Assembly (NCBI RefSeq): GCF_000235605.1
Contig: NC_016584.1
Location: forward strand, 2,778,001-2,842,000
From: Desulfosporosinus orientis DSM 765
GTDB lineage: Bacteria; Bacillota; Desulfitobacteriia; Desulfitobacteriales; Desulfitobacteriaceae
Length of the DNA: 64,000 nucleotides
Direction of reading: 5' to 3'
Below are positions 1-9,559 of the stretch, piece after piece (position 1 is the stretch's first letter; each line of letters starts with the position of its first letter). Position numbers and translations under genes: made by a program. Below the pieces are notes generated by a model. It worked only from the letters and a program-made list of their open reading frames with translations. It was not told the DNA's origin and made no database searches.

Positions 1-56
1 CTTATGATCAATGAAGCGGCCAAAGATATAAGGGTTTTCCAGGTTCTTTTTTTCAT
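1..56 (-). CDS. N-terminus of an exported protein (cut by window edge)
   Basis: A minus-strand ATG at 56 is preceded by a good ribosome binding site (AGGAGGA on the minus strand, plus positions 66-72). The 18 visible codons read MKKRTWKTLISLAASLII. That is a positively charged start followed by a hydrophobic run, as in a signal peptide or lipoprotein leader. Only this part is in the window, so the family cannot be named; a solute-binding lipoprotein is one possibility. It lies downstream of the AraC gene on the same strand, but a terminator (173-210) separates them. Confidence 0.55.
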   Translation of the reverse strand, partial: MKKRTWKTLISLAASLII

Positions 57-172
57 GAAGTTAATCCTCCTCGATGATTAGTTTTTTCACGTACGCTTAC
101 ATCAACATTATTAAAAAGCTGTTCATTGGGATAGGTGATATAAAACTTTTCTTAGTAAGAAAAATACCATCT

Positions 173-210
173 AAAAAACAGGTCTTTGTTTAAGCTCCAA
201 AGACCTGTTT
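173..210 (-). terminator. Rho-independent terminator of the AraC gene
   Basis: Arms at 176-188 and 198-210 form a perfect 13-bp stem with a 9-nt loop. On the minus strand the stem is followed by a T-run (the A-run at 173-178 on plus). It sits 19 nt past the AraC-family stop codon. Confidence 0.85.
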
Positions 211-228
211 CTGCAGAAGAGACGGTTA

Positions 229-1005
229 TTAAGAATTGACGGTATTCCGGTATTGAGCTGGTGAAAGGCCTACTTTTTCTTTAAAGACCCTGGCAAAATG
301 GCCATTGTAATCCAGGCCGCAGATTGCAAAGGCTTGAGCTACAGAAAGATTGAAATCGGATAATTTTTCTTTTAGCTTGTTGATTTTATAATTTGTGTAA
401 TAATCGTGTGGGGTCATGCCGGTATGTTTTTTAAATAGCCTTGTGAAGTGAGTTTTGCTGAGGCCTGCAGCTTTGGCGACTTCACCGGCAACAAAGGTAT
501 CAAGCCAATGACTTTCTATGTACTCTTTGGCCCGGATAATTTCATTTTTTCCCTGGTAGACTCGTCTGTTAATAAGAAGTGCCACGATATAGGAGATCTG
601 GTTTTCGCTATTCAGAATAGGAAAAATCGTGATATCCTGATAAAGGGCTTCTATATCTAAATCATTAATGCCGTACCGCTGGGTGATATCCTCAAAGGGT
701 ACCTTTATGTCCGTCAAAAAAATCGTTTCTCCTTGAAAAGCGCGCTTTACCGAATGGATAAGGTTTGTTCCGGCAATGGCAGGGTCTTTGAAAATATTGT
801 ATTTACCGACGATCATATCCGGGCTGGGGATATGATATTCTTTGAGGAGTGCCTGATTGACCAGCACCGATGTGCCGTCAGGGGAGTAAACCTGGATTGA
901 GTAAGGAAAAAAATCAATTACTTGGGCAAGGAGTTTTTCGCTTCCAAAAACCGAGTGAAATGAATTAATGATACGAGTGTGTTGGTTATTGGACTCATTT
1001 TCCAC
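229..1005 (-). CDS. AraC-family regulator with PAS-like sensor domain
   Basis: This is a DNA-binding transcription regulator. The last ~95 residues form a double helix-turn-helix AraC domain, with the typical text AAGLSKTHFTRLFKKHTGMTP in the first helix pair and FKEKVGLSPAQYR at the end. The N-terminal ~150 residues look like a PAS sensor (FFPYSIQVYSPDGTSVLVNQ), so a small ligand is likely sensed directly. Start choice: a GTG at 1014 is open, but the in-frame GTG at 1005 has a GAGGTG site six bases upstream and is preferred. The gene diverges from the CitE-like/malic enzyme genes and could control them, but no operator was identified. Confidence 0.85.
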   Translation of the reverse strand: MENESNNQHTRIINSFHSVFGSEKLLAQVIDFFPYSIQVYSPDGTSVLVNQALLKEYHIPSPDMIVGKYNIFKDPAIAGTNLIHSVKRAFQGETIFLTDIKVPFEDITQRYGINDLDIEALYQDITIFPILNSENQISYIVALLINRRVYQGKNEIIRAKEYIESHWLDTFVAGEVAKAAGLSKTHFTRLFKKHTGMTPHDYYTNYKINKLKEKLSDFNLSVAQAFAICGLDYNGHFARVFKEKVGLSPAQYRNTVNS

Positions 1006-1014
1006 ATAATTCAC

Positions 1015-1327
1015 CTCGTTTTTTTTGCTTCTTTATTTGGCTGTAATACTTGTATTATACATTATCCGCGTTTGGGCAAATAGGGTTTTGTCATGGAGTA
1101 TAGATACTATTAGGCATACAGCATTCCTTTAACGAATAAACACCCTCTGCCAGATGATGAAGGCTCATTACAGAGCCGAATCAGGGCGGGGATGTTTTTT
1201 GCTGTCCAATTATTCCTTTCCTGAATGCACCTTATTCCAAACAAGTATTTTACTAAAGGAAAGGAGACAGATAGGATGAAGATAACGCAAGCGCTTGTAA
1301 ACTTTTAAATATTAGGGGGATAAGATA
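1015..1327. other. Divergent intergenic region, AraC / citE-like
   Basis: This 313-bp stretch should hold the promoters of the two divergent genes. A TATAAT-like element for the AraC gene lies on the minus strand near 1055, without a convincing -35 box. A 10-codon ORF (ATG 1276 to TAA 1308) follows an AGGAG site just before the CitE-like gene. It could be a leader peptide or chance. No clear operator palindrome or riboswitch was seen. Confidence 0.35.
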
Positions 1328-2215
1328 ATGACTGTCATGAGATCGATGCTCTATGTTCCGGGCAACGACAAGAAAGCTCTGGATGAAGCTTTAACTTTTC
1401 AGGCCGATGTGATCGTCCTGGATCTTGAGGATTTGGTCCCTCCTGCTGAGAAAGAAAAAGCGCGGCAAATGGTTCGGGAAAATATTCAATATGCCGGATC
1501 CGCCGGCTTAGAAGCCTGGGTCAGAGTCAATGCCTGGGAAACCAATCTGACCAATTCCGATTTGGAAGCGGTAGTCTATCCAGGCCTGTGCGGAATCAAT
1601 CTGACTAAGGTCAGCGGCGCTCCAGATGTTCAGCGTTTAGACTGGAGGCTGGAAGAGCTGGAACGGGAGCGTGGGCTGGATGTAGGCAGTGTAAAGATCT
1701 GCCTGCTGATTGAAACAGCAGTAGGGATTGTTAAAGCCTATGAGTCTTGTGCAGCCAGCCCTCGTGTTGTAGCCGCGATTTTTGGTGCTGTTGATTACAC
1801 CCGGGATATGCAGGTGAAATTGACGTCGGAGGCGGTGGAGCAGCAGTTTGCCAGGGGCTATCTGGCGGTTGCGGCCCGTGCTGCCCGGATCCTGGCCATT
1901 GATGCACCGTTTCTCGCTTATCGGGATATTCCCGGGTATGAGCGCAACGTGGCGGAAGGACGCCAAATGGGGTATAAAGGCCGGATGATCGTCCATCCCA
2001 ATTTAGTCGAAGCCTCAAACCGTCTTTACGCTCCCGATCCTGCGGATGTTCAATGGGCGCGGGACGTGTCCAAAGCTTTTGAAGAAGAAGCTATTGCCCA
2101 GGGGAAGGCGGCCATTGTTTTCAAAGACAGACTGGTAGATACTCCGGTGTATTACAATGCTTTGGATATTCTCGCAGCCCAATCCGAAATCGAGGCCAAG
2201 CTGGGCAAAAAATAG
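1328..2215 (+). CDS. HpcH/HpaI aldolase / citrate lyase beta-like (CitE-like)
   Basis: This 295-residue TIM-barrel C-C lyase belongs to the CitE-like branch of the HpcH/HpaI family. Members cleave or form acyl-CoA esters such as malyl-CoA, citramalyl-CoA or citryl-CoA with a divalent metal. Visible signatures are the N-terminal RSMLYVPGND, the acidic metal-site strand VIVLDLEDLVPPAEK, and LLIETAVGIV in the barrel. ATG at 1328 follows AGGGGG at 1313. No citrate lyase alpha or gamma subunit lies nearby, so citrate lyase itself is unlikely. The following malic enzyme suggests a C4-acid role (malyl-CoA or citramalyl-CoA lyase), which is inference. Confidence 0.85.
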   Translation: MTVMRSMLYVPGNDKKALDEALTFQADVIVLDLEDLVPPAEKEKARQMVRENIQYAGSAGLEAWVRVNAWETNLTNSDLEAVVYPGLCGINLTKVSGAPDVQRLDWRLEELERERGLDVGSVKICLLIETAVGIVKAYESCAASPRVVAAIFGAVDYTRDMQVKLTSEAVEQQFARGYLAVAARAARILAIDAPFLAYRDIPGYERNVAEGRQMGYKGRMIVHPNLVEASNRLYAPDPADVQWARDVSKAFEEEAIAQGKAAIVFKDRLVDTPVYYNALDILAAQSEIEAKLGKK

Positions 2216-2354
2216 AGTTTGGCGAGATTTAAATCAAAATAATCTTTTATGTAAGTTGAGATAGATCATGTATTTTTTCAGGAGAGGTTTTAAATTAAGA
2301 GATTGAAAAGATAAAGTTTAACTAAATTAATTAGAATAATTAGAGGTGTTACAC

Positions 2355-3575
2355 ATGTCTTTAAATACGGATGCACTCAAATTGCACGCAGAAAATCGGG
2401 GAAAAATAGAAGTTGTAGGCAAGGTAGCCTGCCGCAGTTACGCTGACCTCAGCTTAGCCTATTCCCCGGGAGTTGCGGAACCTTGCCTGGAAATTGCCAA
2501 AGATCCCGGCCTGGTCAATGTGTATACCAACCGGGCCAATTGTATCGCCGTAGTTTCTAATGGCACTGCCGTTCTGGGACTGGGGGACATCGGCGCCCGG
2601 GCGGCAATGCCTGTCATGGAAGGGAAAGCCCTCCTTTTTAAAACCTTTGCCGGAGTGGATGCCTTTCCGATTTGCCTGAACACCAAAAACCCGGATGAAA
2701 TCGTAGCCCTAACTAAACTATTGGAGCCCACTTTTGGAGGAGTAAATCTGGAAGATATTAAAGCACCGGAATGCTTTGAAATTGAAGAGAAGCTCAAGGA
2801 AATATATGACGGTCCTATTTTTCACGATGATCAGCATGGCACCGCTGTGGTTACTTTAGCCGGAATAATTAATGCCCTGAAAGTGGTCAAAAAAGATCTG
2901 GCTAAAGTCAAAATCGTGACCAGCGGAGCAGGCGCGGCCGGGATGGCCATCGTTAAATTATTAATGGATTGCGGTCTCCAGAACGTGATTATGTGCGATA
3001 CTAAGGGAACTATCTATGAGGGCCGCAAAGAGGGAATGAATAAATATAAAGAGGAAATTGCTCAAAAGACAAACCGCTTTATGGTCAAGGGAAGTCTGGC
3101 AGATGCCCTGCAGGATGCCGATGTGTTCATAGGCATATCCGTGGGAAATACGGTGACTCCGGAGATGATCAAATCAATGGCCAAAGACGCCATTGTCTTT
3201 GCTCAAGCCAATCCGGTTCCGGAAATCATGCCGGAAGAAGCCAAGCAGGCCGGAGCGGCGGTGGTAGGAACAGGCCGCTCAGATTATCCTAACCAAATTA
3301 ACAATATCCTGGCTTTTCCCGGAATTTTCCGGGGTACCCTGGATTGCCAGGCTTCAGAGATTAATGGCCCAATGAAAATTGCGGCGGCCCAAGCTATTGC
3401 CGCAATAGTCAGTCCGGCGGAACTGAATGCCGAGTATGTCATTCCCCAGGCCTTCAACCCCCAGGTTGCTCCTGCTGTAGCCTCCGCTGTTGCCAAAGCC
3501 GCCATGGACAGCGGCGTGGCCAGGAAAGAAGTAGATCCGGACTGGGTAGCTCAAAATGTCTACCATTTAACTTGA
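2355..3575 (+). CDS. NAD(P)-dependent malic enzyme
   Basis: Oxidative decarboxylation of malate to pyruvate in the cytosol. The 406-residue protein has the short bacterial malic enzyme layout. The N-terminal malic domain contains YSPGVAEPC and the metal-binding segment FHDDQHGTA. The C-terminal Rossmann domain has SGAGAAGMAIVKLL and FAQANPVPEI. The upstream in-frame GTG at 2346 lies inside the AGAGGTG ribosome binding site, so ATG 2355 is the start. With the CitE-like gene it forms a two-gene set, with 139 bp between them and a terminator after it. It probably links C4 acids to pyruvate. Confidence 0.93.
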   Translation: MSLNTDALKLHAENRGKIEVVGKVACRSYADLSLAYSPGVAEPCLEIAKDPGLVNVYTNRANCIAVVSNGTAVLGLGDIGARAAMPVMEGKALLFKTFAGVDAFPICLNTKNPDEIVALTKLLEPTFGGVNLEDIKAPECFEIEEKLKEIYDGPIFHDDQHGTAVVTLAGIINALKVVKKDLAKVKIVTSGAGAAGMAIVKLLMDCGLQNVIMCDTKGTIYEGRKEGMNKYKEEIAQKTNRFMVKGSLADALQDADVFIGISVGNTVTPEMIKSMAKDAIVFAQANPVPEIMPEEAKQAGAAVVGTGRSDYPNQINNILAFPGIFRGTLDCQASEINGPMKIAAAQAIAAIVSPAELNAEYVIPQAFNPQVAPAVASAVAKAAMDSGVARKEVDPDWVAQNVYHLT

Positions 3576-3647
3576 ATCGGATTAATTTGAATCAGGCCTT
3601 ACGTATCAGACGCCATTGTGTATAAAGGAAAAACTGAGTTTGATGAG

Positions 3648-3690
3648 AACAGCTCGCACATAAATTTTAAATGTGCGGGCTGTTTTGTCT
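3648..3690 (+). terminator. Terminator after malic enzyme
   Basis: Near-perfect 14-bp arms at 3648-3661 and 3671-3684 with one mismatch (AACAGCTCGCACAT against ATGTGCGGGCTGTT), followed by TTTTGTCT. It also separates the gene from the convergent PucR gene. Confidence 0.85.
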
Positions 3691-3726
3691 TATGACATCA
3701 TGGCAGAGGTCTCCCTTGAGCGGCAT

Positions 3727-5274
3727 TTACACAGATTGATATTCGATAAATTTACTGGACAGCATGATATGAAGAATTTCATTTTCATCCATAATTCGAT
3801 GAGTGCAGTCAATCCCAATCAACTTGTTAATAATCCCTAATCGATAGGTCAGTGTATTTCTGTGCAGATGCATTTGTTCTGCAGCCAAGGATTTACTTTG
3901 ACCAAATTGAAAATAGGTGAGTAAAGTCTTAACAAGGTCAGTTTTATTTCGCTGATCATACTTGTGAAGTAATTCAATTTTTGTATGAATGAACTGGTTC
4001 CTGCCATTTTCTACAAATATAAAACGTGTGAGATGTCTTATCACATAATCCTGAAAGAAATGAACGGATGTATCCTGATCACCATCTTGGCCGTATTTTA
4101 GGGCTAAATTGCATTCGTCATAATGGCGTTTTAAGTTCTTAAAGTCATAGAAAATCGAGCTGATACCGATAGTTAAGGAAAACCTTTCAATTAATAATAA
4201 TAGTTTAGCTCTTAAATTGTTCTGGTCGAAGGGAAAATCAGAATTACGCAAAATAACAATAATGCCGTTTTTATAATCCAAGATCATGGCAGTAGGGAAG
4301 ACCCAACTTAATTCATGGGAAAGAACATCCATGAGGACGTCTTTGACATGTTTGCGGTGATCACGGATGAAATATAAACAGTAATATTCATCGTATACTT
4401 TCCACCCTATCGACTTCAGACAATTGGTAATAATATTTTCCTTCAGGTAAACATGTTTCAGCAATTGATAAACAAATGAGTTAGCATTAGATGAAAGAAT
4501 CTGAAAATCCGGAGTGCTTTTAATGGCTTGTTCAAGGATGCTGCCAAAATACTTAACAAGGGTCAGCTGGCCGGTTGTAAAGGGATGCTTAAGTTCATTA
4601 AGCATTAAGGCACCGCTGCGTTTTCCATCCTGAAAGAGATTGGAAATAAGGTAGGTAAAATTATGCTTAGGGATTTTTACGGTAAAAGGATGATCCTCGT
4701 TGGGATATTTATAGGCTGCTTTTAAGAATTCATTGTATAAAGGGTGTTCATAGGAAACATAGCCTTGGTCCAGAAGTTCTCTCCAAATGGAATCACTGCA
4801 ATTACCGGGTATTTCACCAACTGCCAGAATCAGTGTATTTAATGGTCCAACCAGGATCATGGGGTTATGAATTACATCTAAACCAATATCAAAAAATTTT
4901 TGCATGGGTTGTTTGGAGACGATAGCGGAGAGCATGCGATTATTCCACTCGTCATATTTCTTTTGGATTTTAAAAATCAGGCTGGCGATTTGATCAATAC
5001 TTAAAGCCTCAGTAAAACTAATAATATTGCATTGATTCCGAAGTGCAAAATCAGAATCCAATGCCCCAAGGGATATTAAATTTGCATCCTTTAAATTACC
5101 ATCATAAACCATCAAGTCAGCTGCACTTCCTAAATATAGGGTGTCCGGTGAAAAAACAGCTTGTGGGCTGATCCAGGCAATAGAACTAAGGGTAAGATCA
5201 ATGGAATCGTTAAGAAAAGATACGGGATTCAGATCACTGAATTCGTCTAAGAGCATATGCATATTCAAGTTCAA
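3727..5274 (-). CDS. PucR/CdaR-type transcriptional regulator
   Basis: This ~515-residue regulator carries the C-terminal PucR helix-turn-helix (text QFGQSKSLAAEQMHLHRNTL, about 60 residues from the end). Before it is a GGDEF-like region with LTIGISSIFYDFKNLKRHYDECNLALKYG, typical of CdaR/PucR proteins that respond to small metabolites. The upper half probably senses the ligand but is not a recognised domain by eye. Start: TTG at 5274 has GGAGGT eight bases upstream; the TTG at 5289 is inside that site. It is convergent with malic enzyme and divergent from fhs, so either could be a target. Confidence 0.85.
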   Translation of the reverse strand: MNLNMHMLLDEFSDLNPVSFLNDSIDLTLSSIAWISPQAVFSPDTLYLGSAADLMVYDGNLKDANLISLGALDSDFALRNQCNIISFTEALSIDQIASLIFKIQKKYDEWNNRMLSAIVSKQPMQKFFDIGLDVIHNPMILVGPLNTLILAVGEIPGNCSDSIWRELLDQGYVSYEHPLYNEFLKAAYKYPNEDHPFTVKIPKHNFTYLISNLFQDGKRSGALMLNELKHPFTTGQLTLVKYFGSILEQAIKSTPDFQILSSNANSFVYQLLKHVYLKENIITNCLKSIGWKVYDEYYCLYFIRDHRKHVKDVLMDVLSHELSWVFPTAMILDYKNGIIVILRNSDFPFDQNNLRAKLLLLIERFSLTIGISSIFYDFKNLKRHYDECNLALKYGQDGDQDTSVHFFQDYVIRHLTRFIFVENGRNQFIHTKIELLHKYDQRNKTDLVKTLLTYFQFGQSKSLAAEQMHLHRNTLTYRLGIINKLIGIDCTHRIMDENEILHIMLSSKFIEYQSV

Positions 5275-5607
5275 TATAAATACCTCCAAATAAGGTTGAT
5301 GATCTTATTCATAGGCGGAATAGTTAAAGTTGTCTATAATCTTACATGATTAATTCTAGTTTGTCTGTTTTTTCTACAACACAATTTAAAAGAATTGTGC
5401 AAAAACGTCGAAAGATTGCTTAAATAATCTAAATTTATACACAATGATAAATTGACTTAATTGTTTTATAATTGAAAATGAAAGATGAAAGATAATCTTT
5501 CTTAAGCACTTAATCACTGTAGTGATTAATGGAAGTATAGCAAGAGTGAGAAGTGAAATCTCCCTGGTTTTTTGAGTTATTTAATAGTAAAGTGAGGTAA
5601 CAATGAT
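5275..5607. other. Divergent regulatory region, pucR-like / fhs
   Basis: This AT-rich region of 333 bp contains two small palindromes: CACAATT/AATTGTG at 5380-5399, and the stronger TTAATCACT/AGTGATTAA at 5510-5529, listed separately. Several TATAAT-like words occur near 5466 without a well-spaced -35 box, so no promoter is called. Confidence 0.4.
5510..5529. promoter_or_regulatory. Palindromic operator candidate upstream of fhs
   Basis: Perfect 9-bp arms (TTAATCACT and AGTGATTAA) separated by GT, about 80 bp before the fhs start. The size suits a dimeric repressor or activator. The protein is unknown; the adjacent PucR-type regulator is one candidate. Confidence 0.45.
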
Positions 5608-7278
5608 TTGAAAAGTGATATTGAAATTGCACAAGCAGCTGTTATGAAACCCATCCAGGATATTGCCAATAACCTTGATCTCCATGAGGATGAAGTTGAA
5701 CTTTATGGCAAATATAAAGCCAAGGTTAATCTGAGTGTCTGGAACCGCTTAAAAGATAAGCCCAACGGCAAGCTCATCTTAGTCACGGCTATTAATCCAA
5801 CCCCTGCCGGAGAAGGCAAAACAACAACAACCGTGGGCTTAGGCCAGGCTCTCTCAAAAATGGGCAAGAAGGCGATGATTGCTGTCCGTGAACCTTCCCT
5901 GGGTCCTTGTTTTGGAGTTAAAGGCGGGGCTGCCGGAGGCGGGTATGCTCAAGTTGTCCCTATGGAAGATATTAATCTCCATTTCACCGGAGATTTTCAT
6001 GCTATCACCTCTGCCCATAGTCTTTTGGCAGCGATGTTAGACAATAGTATTCAACAAGGAAACCCCCTGAATATCGACCCTCGTCAAGTGGTATTCCGCC
6101 GTGTCGTGGACATGAACGACCGTGCGCTCCGCAAAATCGTCATGGGTTTAGGCGGCAAAATGGAAGGAGTACCCCGGGAAAGCGGTTATGATATTACTGT
6201 AGCCTCGGAAGTCATGGCTATCCTTTGCTTGGCAAGTGATTTAATGGATCTCAAAGAACGCTTTGGTAAAATTGTTGTGGCCTATACTTACGAAGGAAAA
6301 CCTGTAACTGCCCACGATTTAGAAGCTGATGGGGCAATGGCTCTGCTCATGAAAGACGCCATTAAACCGAATCTTGTTCAAACTCTGGAAAATACCCCTG
6401 TATTTATCCATGGCGGACCCTTTGCCAATATTGCTCATGGCTGTAACAGTATTATGGCTACAAAACTGGGGCTGAAACTGGCGGATTATCTCGTCACTGA
6501 GGCAGGCTTTGGTGCTGACCTGGGAGCAGAAAAATTCTTTGACCTGAAATGCCGCTTTGGTGGCTTAAAGCCGGAAGCTGTCGTGATTGTGGCTACAGTT
6601 CGTGCTTTAAAAATGAACGGTGGAGTGCCTAAAGACCAGTTAGATGGAGAGAACCTGGAAGCATTAGGCCGGGGTGTAGTCAATCTTGAAAAGCATATTG
6701 AAAATATGGCCAAATTCGGGGTTCCGGCAGTTGTCGCCATCAACCGGTTCCCATCAGATACAGAAGCTGAACTGAATTTAGTGCGGGAGAGATGTCAGGG
6801 GTTAGGCGCAGAAGTTGCCCTTTCCGAAGTGTTTATGAAAGGCGGAGAAGGCGGCATAGAGCTTGCAGAAACAGTGCTTTCTGTTCTGGAAAACAAAGAA
6901 TCCAACTTCAAAGTTCTCTATGAATTAGAGTTATCCATTCAAGAAAAAATCGAAAAAATAGCTAAAGATATCTATGGCGCAGATGGAGTAATCTTCGATA
7001 AAGCCGCACAAGCTTCCATTAAGAAATACGAAGAGATAGGGTATGGCAATTTGCCCATCTGCATGGCCAAGACCCAGTACTCTCTTACCGACGACGCCAC
7101 TCGCTTAGGACGGCCCACGGATTTCACGATTACAGTACGGGAACTTCGGCTTTCTGCCGGCGCCGGCTTCCTCGTTGCAGTCACAGGGGCAATCATGACT
7201 ATGCCCGGCTTGCCAAAACGTCCGGCAGCGACAAGAATGGACATTGATGCCGACGGCGTCATTACGGGATTGTTCTAA
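5608..7278 (+). CDS. fhs: Formate-tetrahydrofolate ligase
   Basis: ATP-dependent formylation of tetrahydrofolate, the second step of the methyl branch of the Wood-Ljungdahl pathway, also used in one-carbon biosynthesis. The 556-residue length matches the bacterial family. The nucleotide-binding signature [19 protein letters not shown] begins near residue 64, and [22 protein letters not shown] follows. Start is TTG 5608 with GAGG ten bases upstream; an ATG at 5603 is out of frame. The gene stands alone, with a regulatory palindrome before it and a strong terminator behind it. It fits the methyltransferase clusters downstream, which feed methyl-tetrahydrofolate into the same pool. Confidence 0.97.
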   Translation: MKSDIEIAQAAVMKPIQDIANNLDLHEDEVELYGKYKAKVNLSVWNRLKDKPNGKLILVTAINPTPAGEGKTTTTVGLGQALSKMGKKAMIAVREPSLGPCFGVKGGAAGGGYAQVVPMEDINLHFTGDFHAITSAHSLLAAMLDNSIQQGNPLNIDPRQVVFRRVVDMNDRALRKIVMGLGGKMEGVPRESGYDITVASEVMAILCLASDLMDLKERFGKIVVAYTYEGKPVTAHDLEADGAMALLMKDAIKPNLVQTLENTPVFIHGGPFANIAHGCNSIMATKLGLKLADYLVTEAGFGADLGAEKFFDLKCRFGGLKPEAVVIVATVRALKMNGGVPKDQLDGENLEALGRGVVNLEKHIENMAKFGVPAVVAINRFPSDTEAELNLVRERCQGLGAEVALSEVFMKGGEGGIELAETVLSVLENKESNFKVLYELELSIQEKIEKIAKDIYGADGVIFDKAAQASIKKYEEIGYGNLPICMAKTQYSLTDDATRLGRPTDFTITVRELRLSAGAGFLVAVTGAIMTMPGLPKRPAATRMDIDADGVITGLF

Positions 7279-7326
7279 AAACGTCCTCAAGAACTGAATA
7301 CTTCCTCGCCGAAAGGCGAATTTGCG

Positions 7327-7360
7327 GTGGCTCCATCTTTTAGGTGGAGCCACTTTTATT
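7327..7360 (+). terminator. Terminator of fhs
   Basis: GTGGCTCCA (7327-7335) pairs perfectly with TGGAGCCAC (7345-7353), followed by TTTTATT. Confidence 0.88.
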
Positions 7361-7507
7361 GTCTTAAGAAGAATATTTAAAGTAGAAATTACTAAGACCA
7401 ATGGGAGTTTCTTTGTGAAGTAGTATCTAAATCAGCACAATTAATTACGGAACATATGAATATGATCACGCAAGATATCCAGCTGGTTATGGCAGGATCA
7501 CTTACCA

Positions 7508-7693
7508 GATGCAATCGTTTCTTCAATTATGGAAGTTGCAAACATTCCTAAGGAAATAGCAGGCATTCTTGAAAGTGTGGTGGCCGGGACAGAGGAACAG
7601 AGTGCGTCTATGGAGGAAATCCGCAGGTCTGCTAATTCCCTGGCTCAAATTGCCACGGACTTTCAGGGCAGCGTAAAGATGTTTACACTCTAG
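7508..7693 (+). pseudogene. Remnant of a methyl-accepting chemotaxis protein C-terminus
   Basis: The frame ending at TAG 7691-7693 reads like the end of a chemotaxis receptor signalling domain: a GTEEQSASMEEIRRSANSL segment followed by a short tail ending VKMFTL. Upstream the frame loses receptor character near 7508, and no start codon with a ribosome binding site supports a gene. Most of the receptor (membrane and sensor parts, the signalling tip) is gone. This is a decayed 3' fragment with no expected function. Confidence 0.7.
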
Positions 7694-7749
7694 TTAGAGG
7701 AGGAGCTTTGCAAGGGCTCTGGGAAATAGTGAGCTGTGTTATAAGGTGA

Positions 7750-7818
7750 TTTAAAAACCGGCGGTTTTGAGTTTGGCTAAGCTAGATTAGCCGCTCTCAA
7801 AACCGCCGGTTTTTTAAA
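7750..7818. repeat. Nested palindromic element, copy 1 of 3
   Basis: Outer arms (22-24 nt around AACCGGCGGTTTTGAG and its complement) enclose a second inverted repeat, GGCTAA/TTAGCC, around a GCTAGA centre. The same architecture recurs at 10764-10833 and 36443-36513. The T-rich right flank could also terminate transcription. Confidence 0.75.
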
Positions 7819-7969
7819 CTGAGGACTGTGAGGTAATGTTTTGGAAACCAATCCTACCTCTTATAACCCCTCATTATTCTTCTATGGAACAGGAATTGAT
7901 AAAAATTAGGCGAATTATAACGAAAATGCCTTACAATGATTAACAAGACGGAAGTGGATAGCGAGATGG

Positions 7970-8008
7970 GTACTATCCCTTGATGATTTTAGGAGATAGT
8001 ACTTTTTT
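7970..8008 (+). terminator. Terminator-like hairpin ahead of the first ECF sigma gene
   Basis: GTACTATC plus CC (7970-7979) pairs with GG, a bulged A, and GATAGTAC (7992-8002), followed by six T residues. No complete gene ends just upstream, so it either ends readthrough from the decayed region or attenuates the sigma operon. Confidence 0.65.
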
Positions 8009-8082
8009 GTGTAACTTTTTAAGCGATAAACAGTCTATAATTGCGAAAGAGGTTTACCGGTAAGCTGTGAAAGGAAAGATTC

Positions 8083-8595
8083 ATGTTGGATGCTGAATTT
8101 TCTGCTTTATATAAGAAATACAAAAACCCCATATTCGCTTATATATTTTATCTTGCCGGAGATAGGCCGGCAGCTGAGGAAATATGCCAGGATGTTTTCT
8201 TGAAGGTATACCTAAATATTGCGAAATTTGAGAACAGGTCTAGTTTTAAGACTTGGATTTACAAAATAGCCAGGAATGCATATCTTGACTACGCCCAAGC
8301 GCAAAAGAGGAAAGTGACAATTGATAATATAGAATTTTTTGTTAAGGAATTAGAAGATAGGGGTATGAGTCCGGAAGAACATGCAATTAATATGGCAACC
8401 AAAGAGCTTATTGAAAACACCTTAAATAAGCTCAGTCAAAAATATCGGATGCTTTTAATCCTTCGGGACATTCAGAATCTATCCTATAAAGAAATAAGCG
8501 ATATTGCAGAGATGGAGTTAAACTCTGTTAAAGTCGGTATTTTTAGAGCGAGAAGAGAGTTTCAGAAAATTTATGAAGAAATGGAGGAACTCTAA
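8083..8595 (+). CDS. ECF-type RNA polymerase sigma factor
   Basis: This 170-residue group IV sigma-70 factor directs RNA polymerase to a small regulon. Region 2 is visible at the N-terminus (YKNPIFAYIFYLAGDRPAAEEICQDVFLKVY, then the -10 recognition helix FKTWIYKIARNAYLD). Region 4 is at the C-terminus (LSYKEISDIAEMELNSVKVGIFRAR). The gene overlaps the translation signal of the next gene (GGAGG inside its last codons), so the pair is coupled. The next protein carries a zinc-binding anti-sigma motif, so this factor is probably held inactive by it at the membrane. Signal unknown. Confidence 0.92.
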   Translation: MLDAEFSALYKKYKNPIFAYIFYLAGDRPAAEEICQDVFLKVYLNIAKFENRSSFKTWIYKIARNAYLDYAQAQKRKVTIDNIEFFVKELEDRGMSPEEHAINMATKELIENTLNKLSQKYRMLLILRDIQNLSYKEISDIAEMELNSVKVGIFRARREFQKIYEEMEEL

Positions 8596-8596
8596 A

Positions 8597-9559
8597 ATGG
8601 CCTGTTTATATATAGAAAAAATAAAGGACTATTTAGAAGAAAAGCTCCCTCAAAAGGAGATGGAAACCATAGAAATCCATTTAGAGAGCTGCGTAGAATG
8701 CCAGGGAGAATTGGATAAGTACCTTGATAATAAGCTAAGTTTAGCAATAAAGCCTTTGGAGGTGGAAGACGAAGTCTTGGTTAGCAGAATCAAAGCCAGG
8801 ATAAAAGGAAAGAGACGAATTACCCTATATGGCCTGTTAGGATTTGTTCTGGGTATATTCTCCAGATTTTATACCAAGGATGATTTTTTCTTAACCAAAG
8901 CAATTATGGCTTTGCCTTATAAATTAGCGGAATTTGCTCTCGGTATTTTTTTCTCGGGAAATAGCTTACCACTTGGAAGGATGAATTATTTTTATCAAGG
9001 AGAAATGGGCTTTTTCCCCTACCACCCCATTCTTGAATTTTTGGCAGTTACCATAACCCCGGCTATTGTTGCATCATTTATTGCTGTAGTTATTGGTTAT
9101 TTCTTGAGTGATAAAAGGGTTTTCCGCCGCAAGAATATTATTAAGTTCCTTCTAACCTGGTTAATTATTTTCTTGGTTTGGACAGGTATTCTGTACGGCG
9201 CCTATAACCATGCCTTAGATAAAATTGAGAACCTTGAAGGGATTAAAGCCATGACCGTTTATACTGCAGAGAAAAATAGTACATCTTGGTTGGTGAGAAT
9301 TGACAAAGATGCTTTAAGAGATGAAAAATATTCAAAGTTAGTGACAATAATCTCTGAAGCAAAGGAAGTTGAAAGAAAGATCTATCCTCAGGAGAAAGAG
9401 GGTTACGAAATGCTGGTAGACTTTTCCGGAGGAGGAACAATTCCCATTTACTTGGATATGGATAGTGGTGAAATGATTGTGAGAAATGGCAGAGCTTATC
9501 AGATTTCACCTGAAAAGCTGGAATATATCAAGGAAGTATTAGGAGGCAGGAAAAAATGA
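8597..9559 (+). CDS. Membrane anti-sigma factor with zinc-finger (ZAS) domain
   Basis: ATG 8597 lies one base after the sigma stop, with GGAGG nine bases upstream. The N-terminal cytoplasmic part has the HxxxCxxC motif (IHLESCVECQGEL), the zinc-containing anti-sigma signature that binds ECF factors. It is followed by several membrane segments (near ITLYGLLGFVLGIF, FLAVTITPAIVASFIAVVIG, and FLLTWLIIFLVWTGILYG) and an extracytoplasmic C-terminal domain of about 110 residues that may sense the signal. The stop overlaps the next start (ATGA), so three genes form one operon. Confidence 0.85.
   Translation: MACLYIEKIKDYLEEKLPQKEMETIEIHLESCVECQGELDKYLDNKLSLAIKPLEVEDEVLVSRIKARIKGKRRITLYGLLGFVLGIFSRFYTKDDFFLTKAIMALPYKLAEFALGIFFSGNSLPLGRMNYFYQGEMGFFPYHPILEFLAVTITPAIVASFIAVVIGYFLSDKRVFRRKNIIKFLLTWLIIFLVWTGILYGAYNHALDKIENLEGIKAMTVYTAEKNSTSWLVRIDKDALRDEKYSKLVTIISEAKEVERKIYPQEKEGYEMLVDFSGGGTIPIYLDMDSGEMIVRNGRAYQISPEKLEYIKEVLGGRKK

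Noticed and set aside
1276-1308. Ten-codon ORF behind AGGAG before the CitE-like gene
   Set aside because: Too short and without attenuator structure; could be chance. Mentioned only in the intergenic entry.
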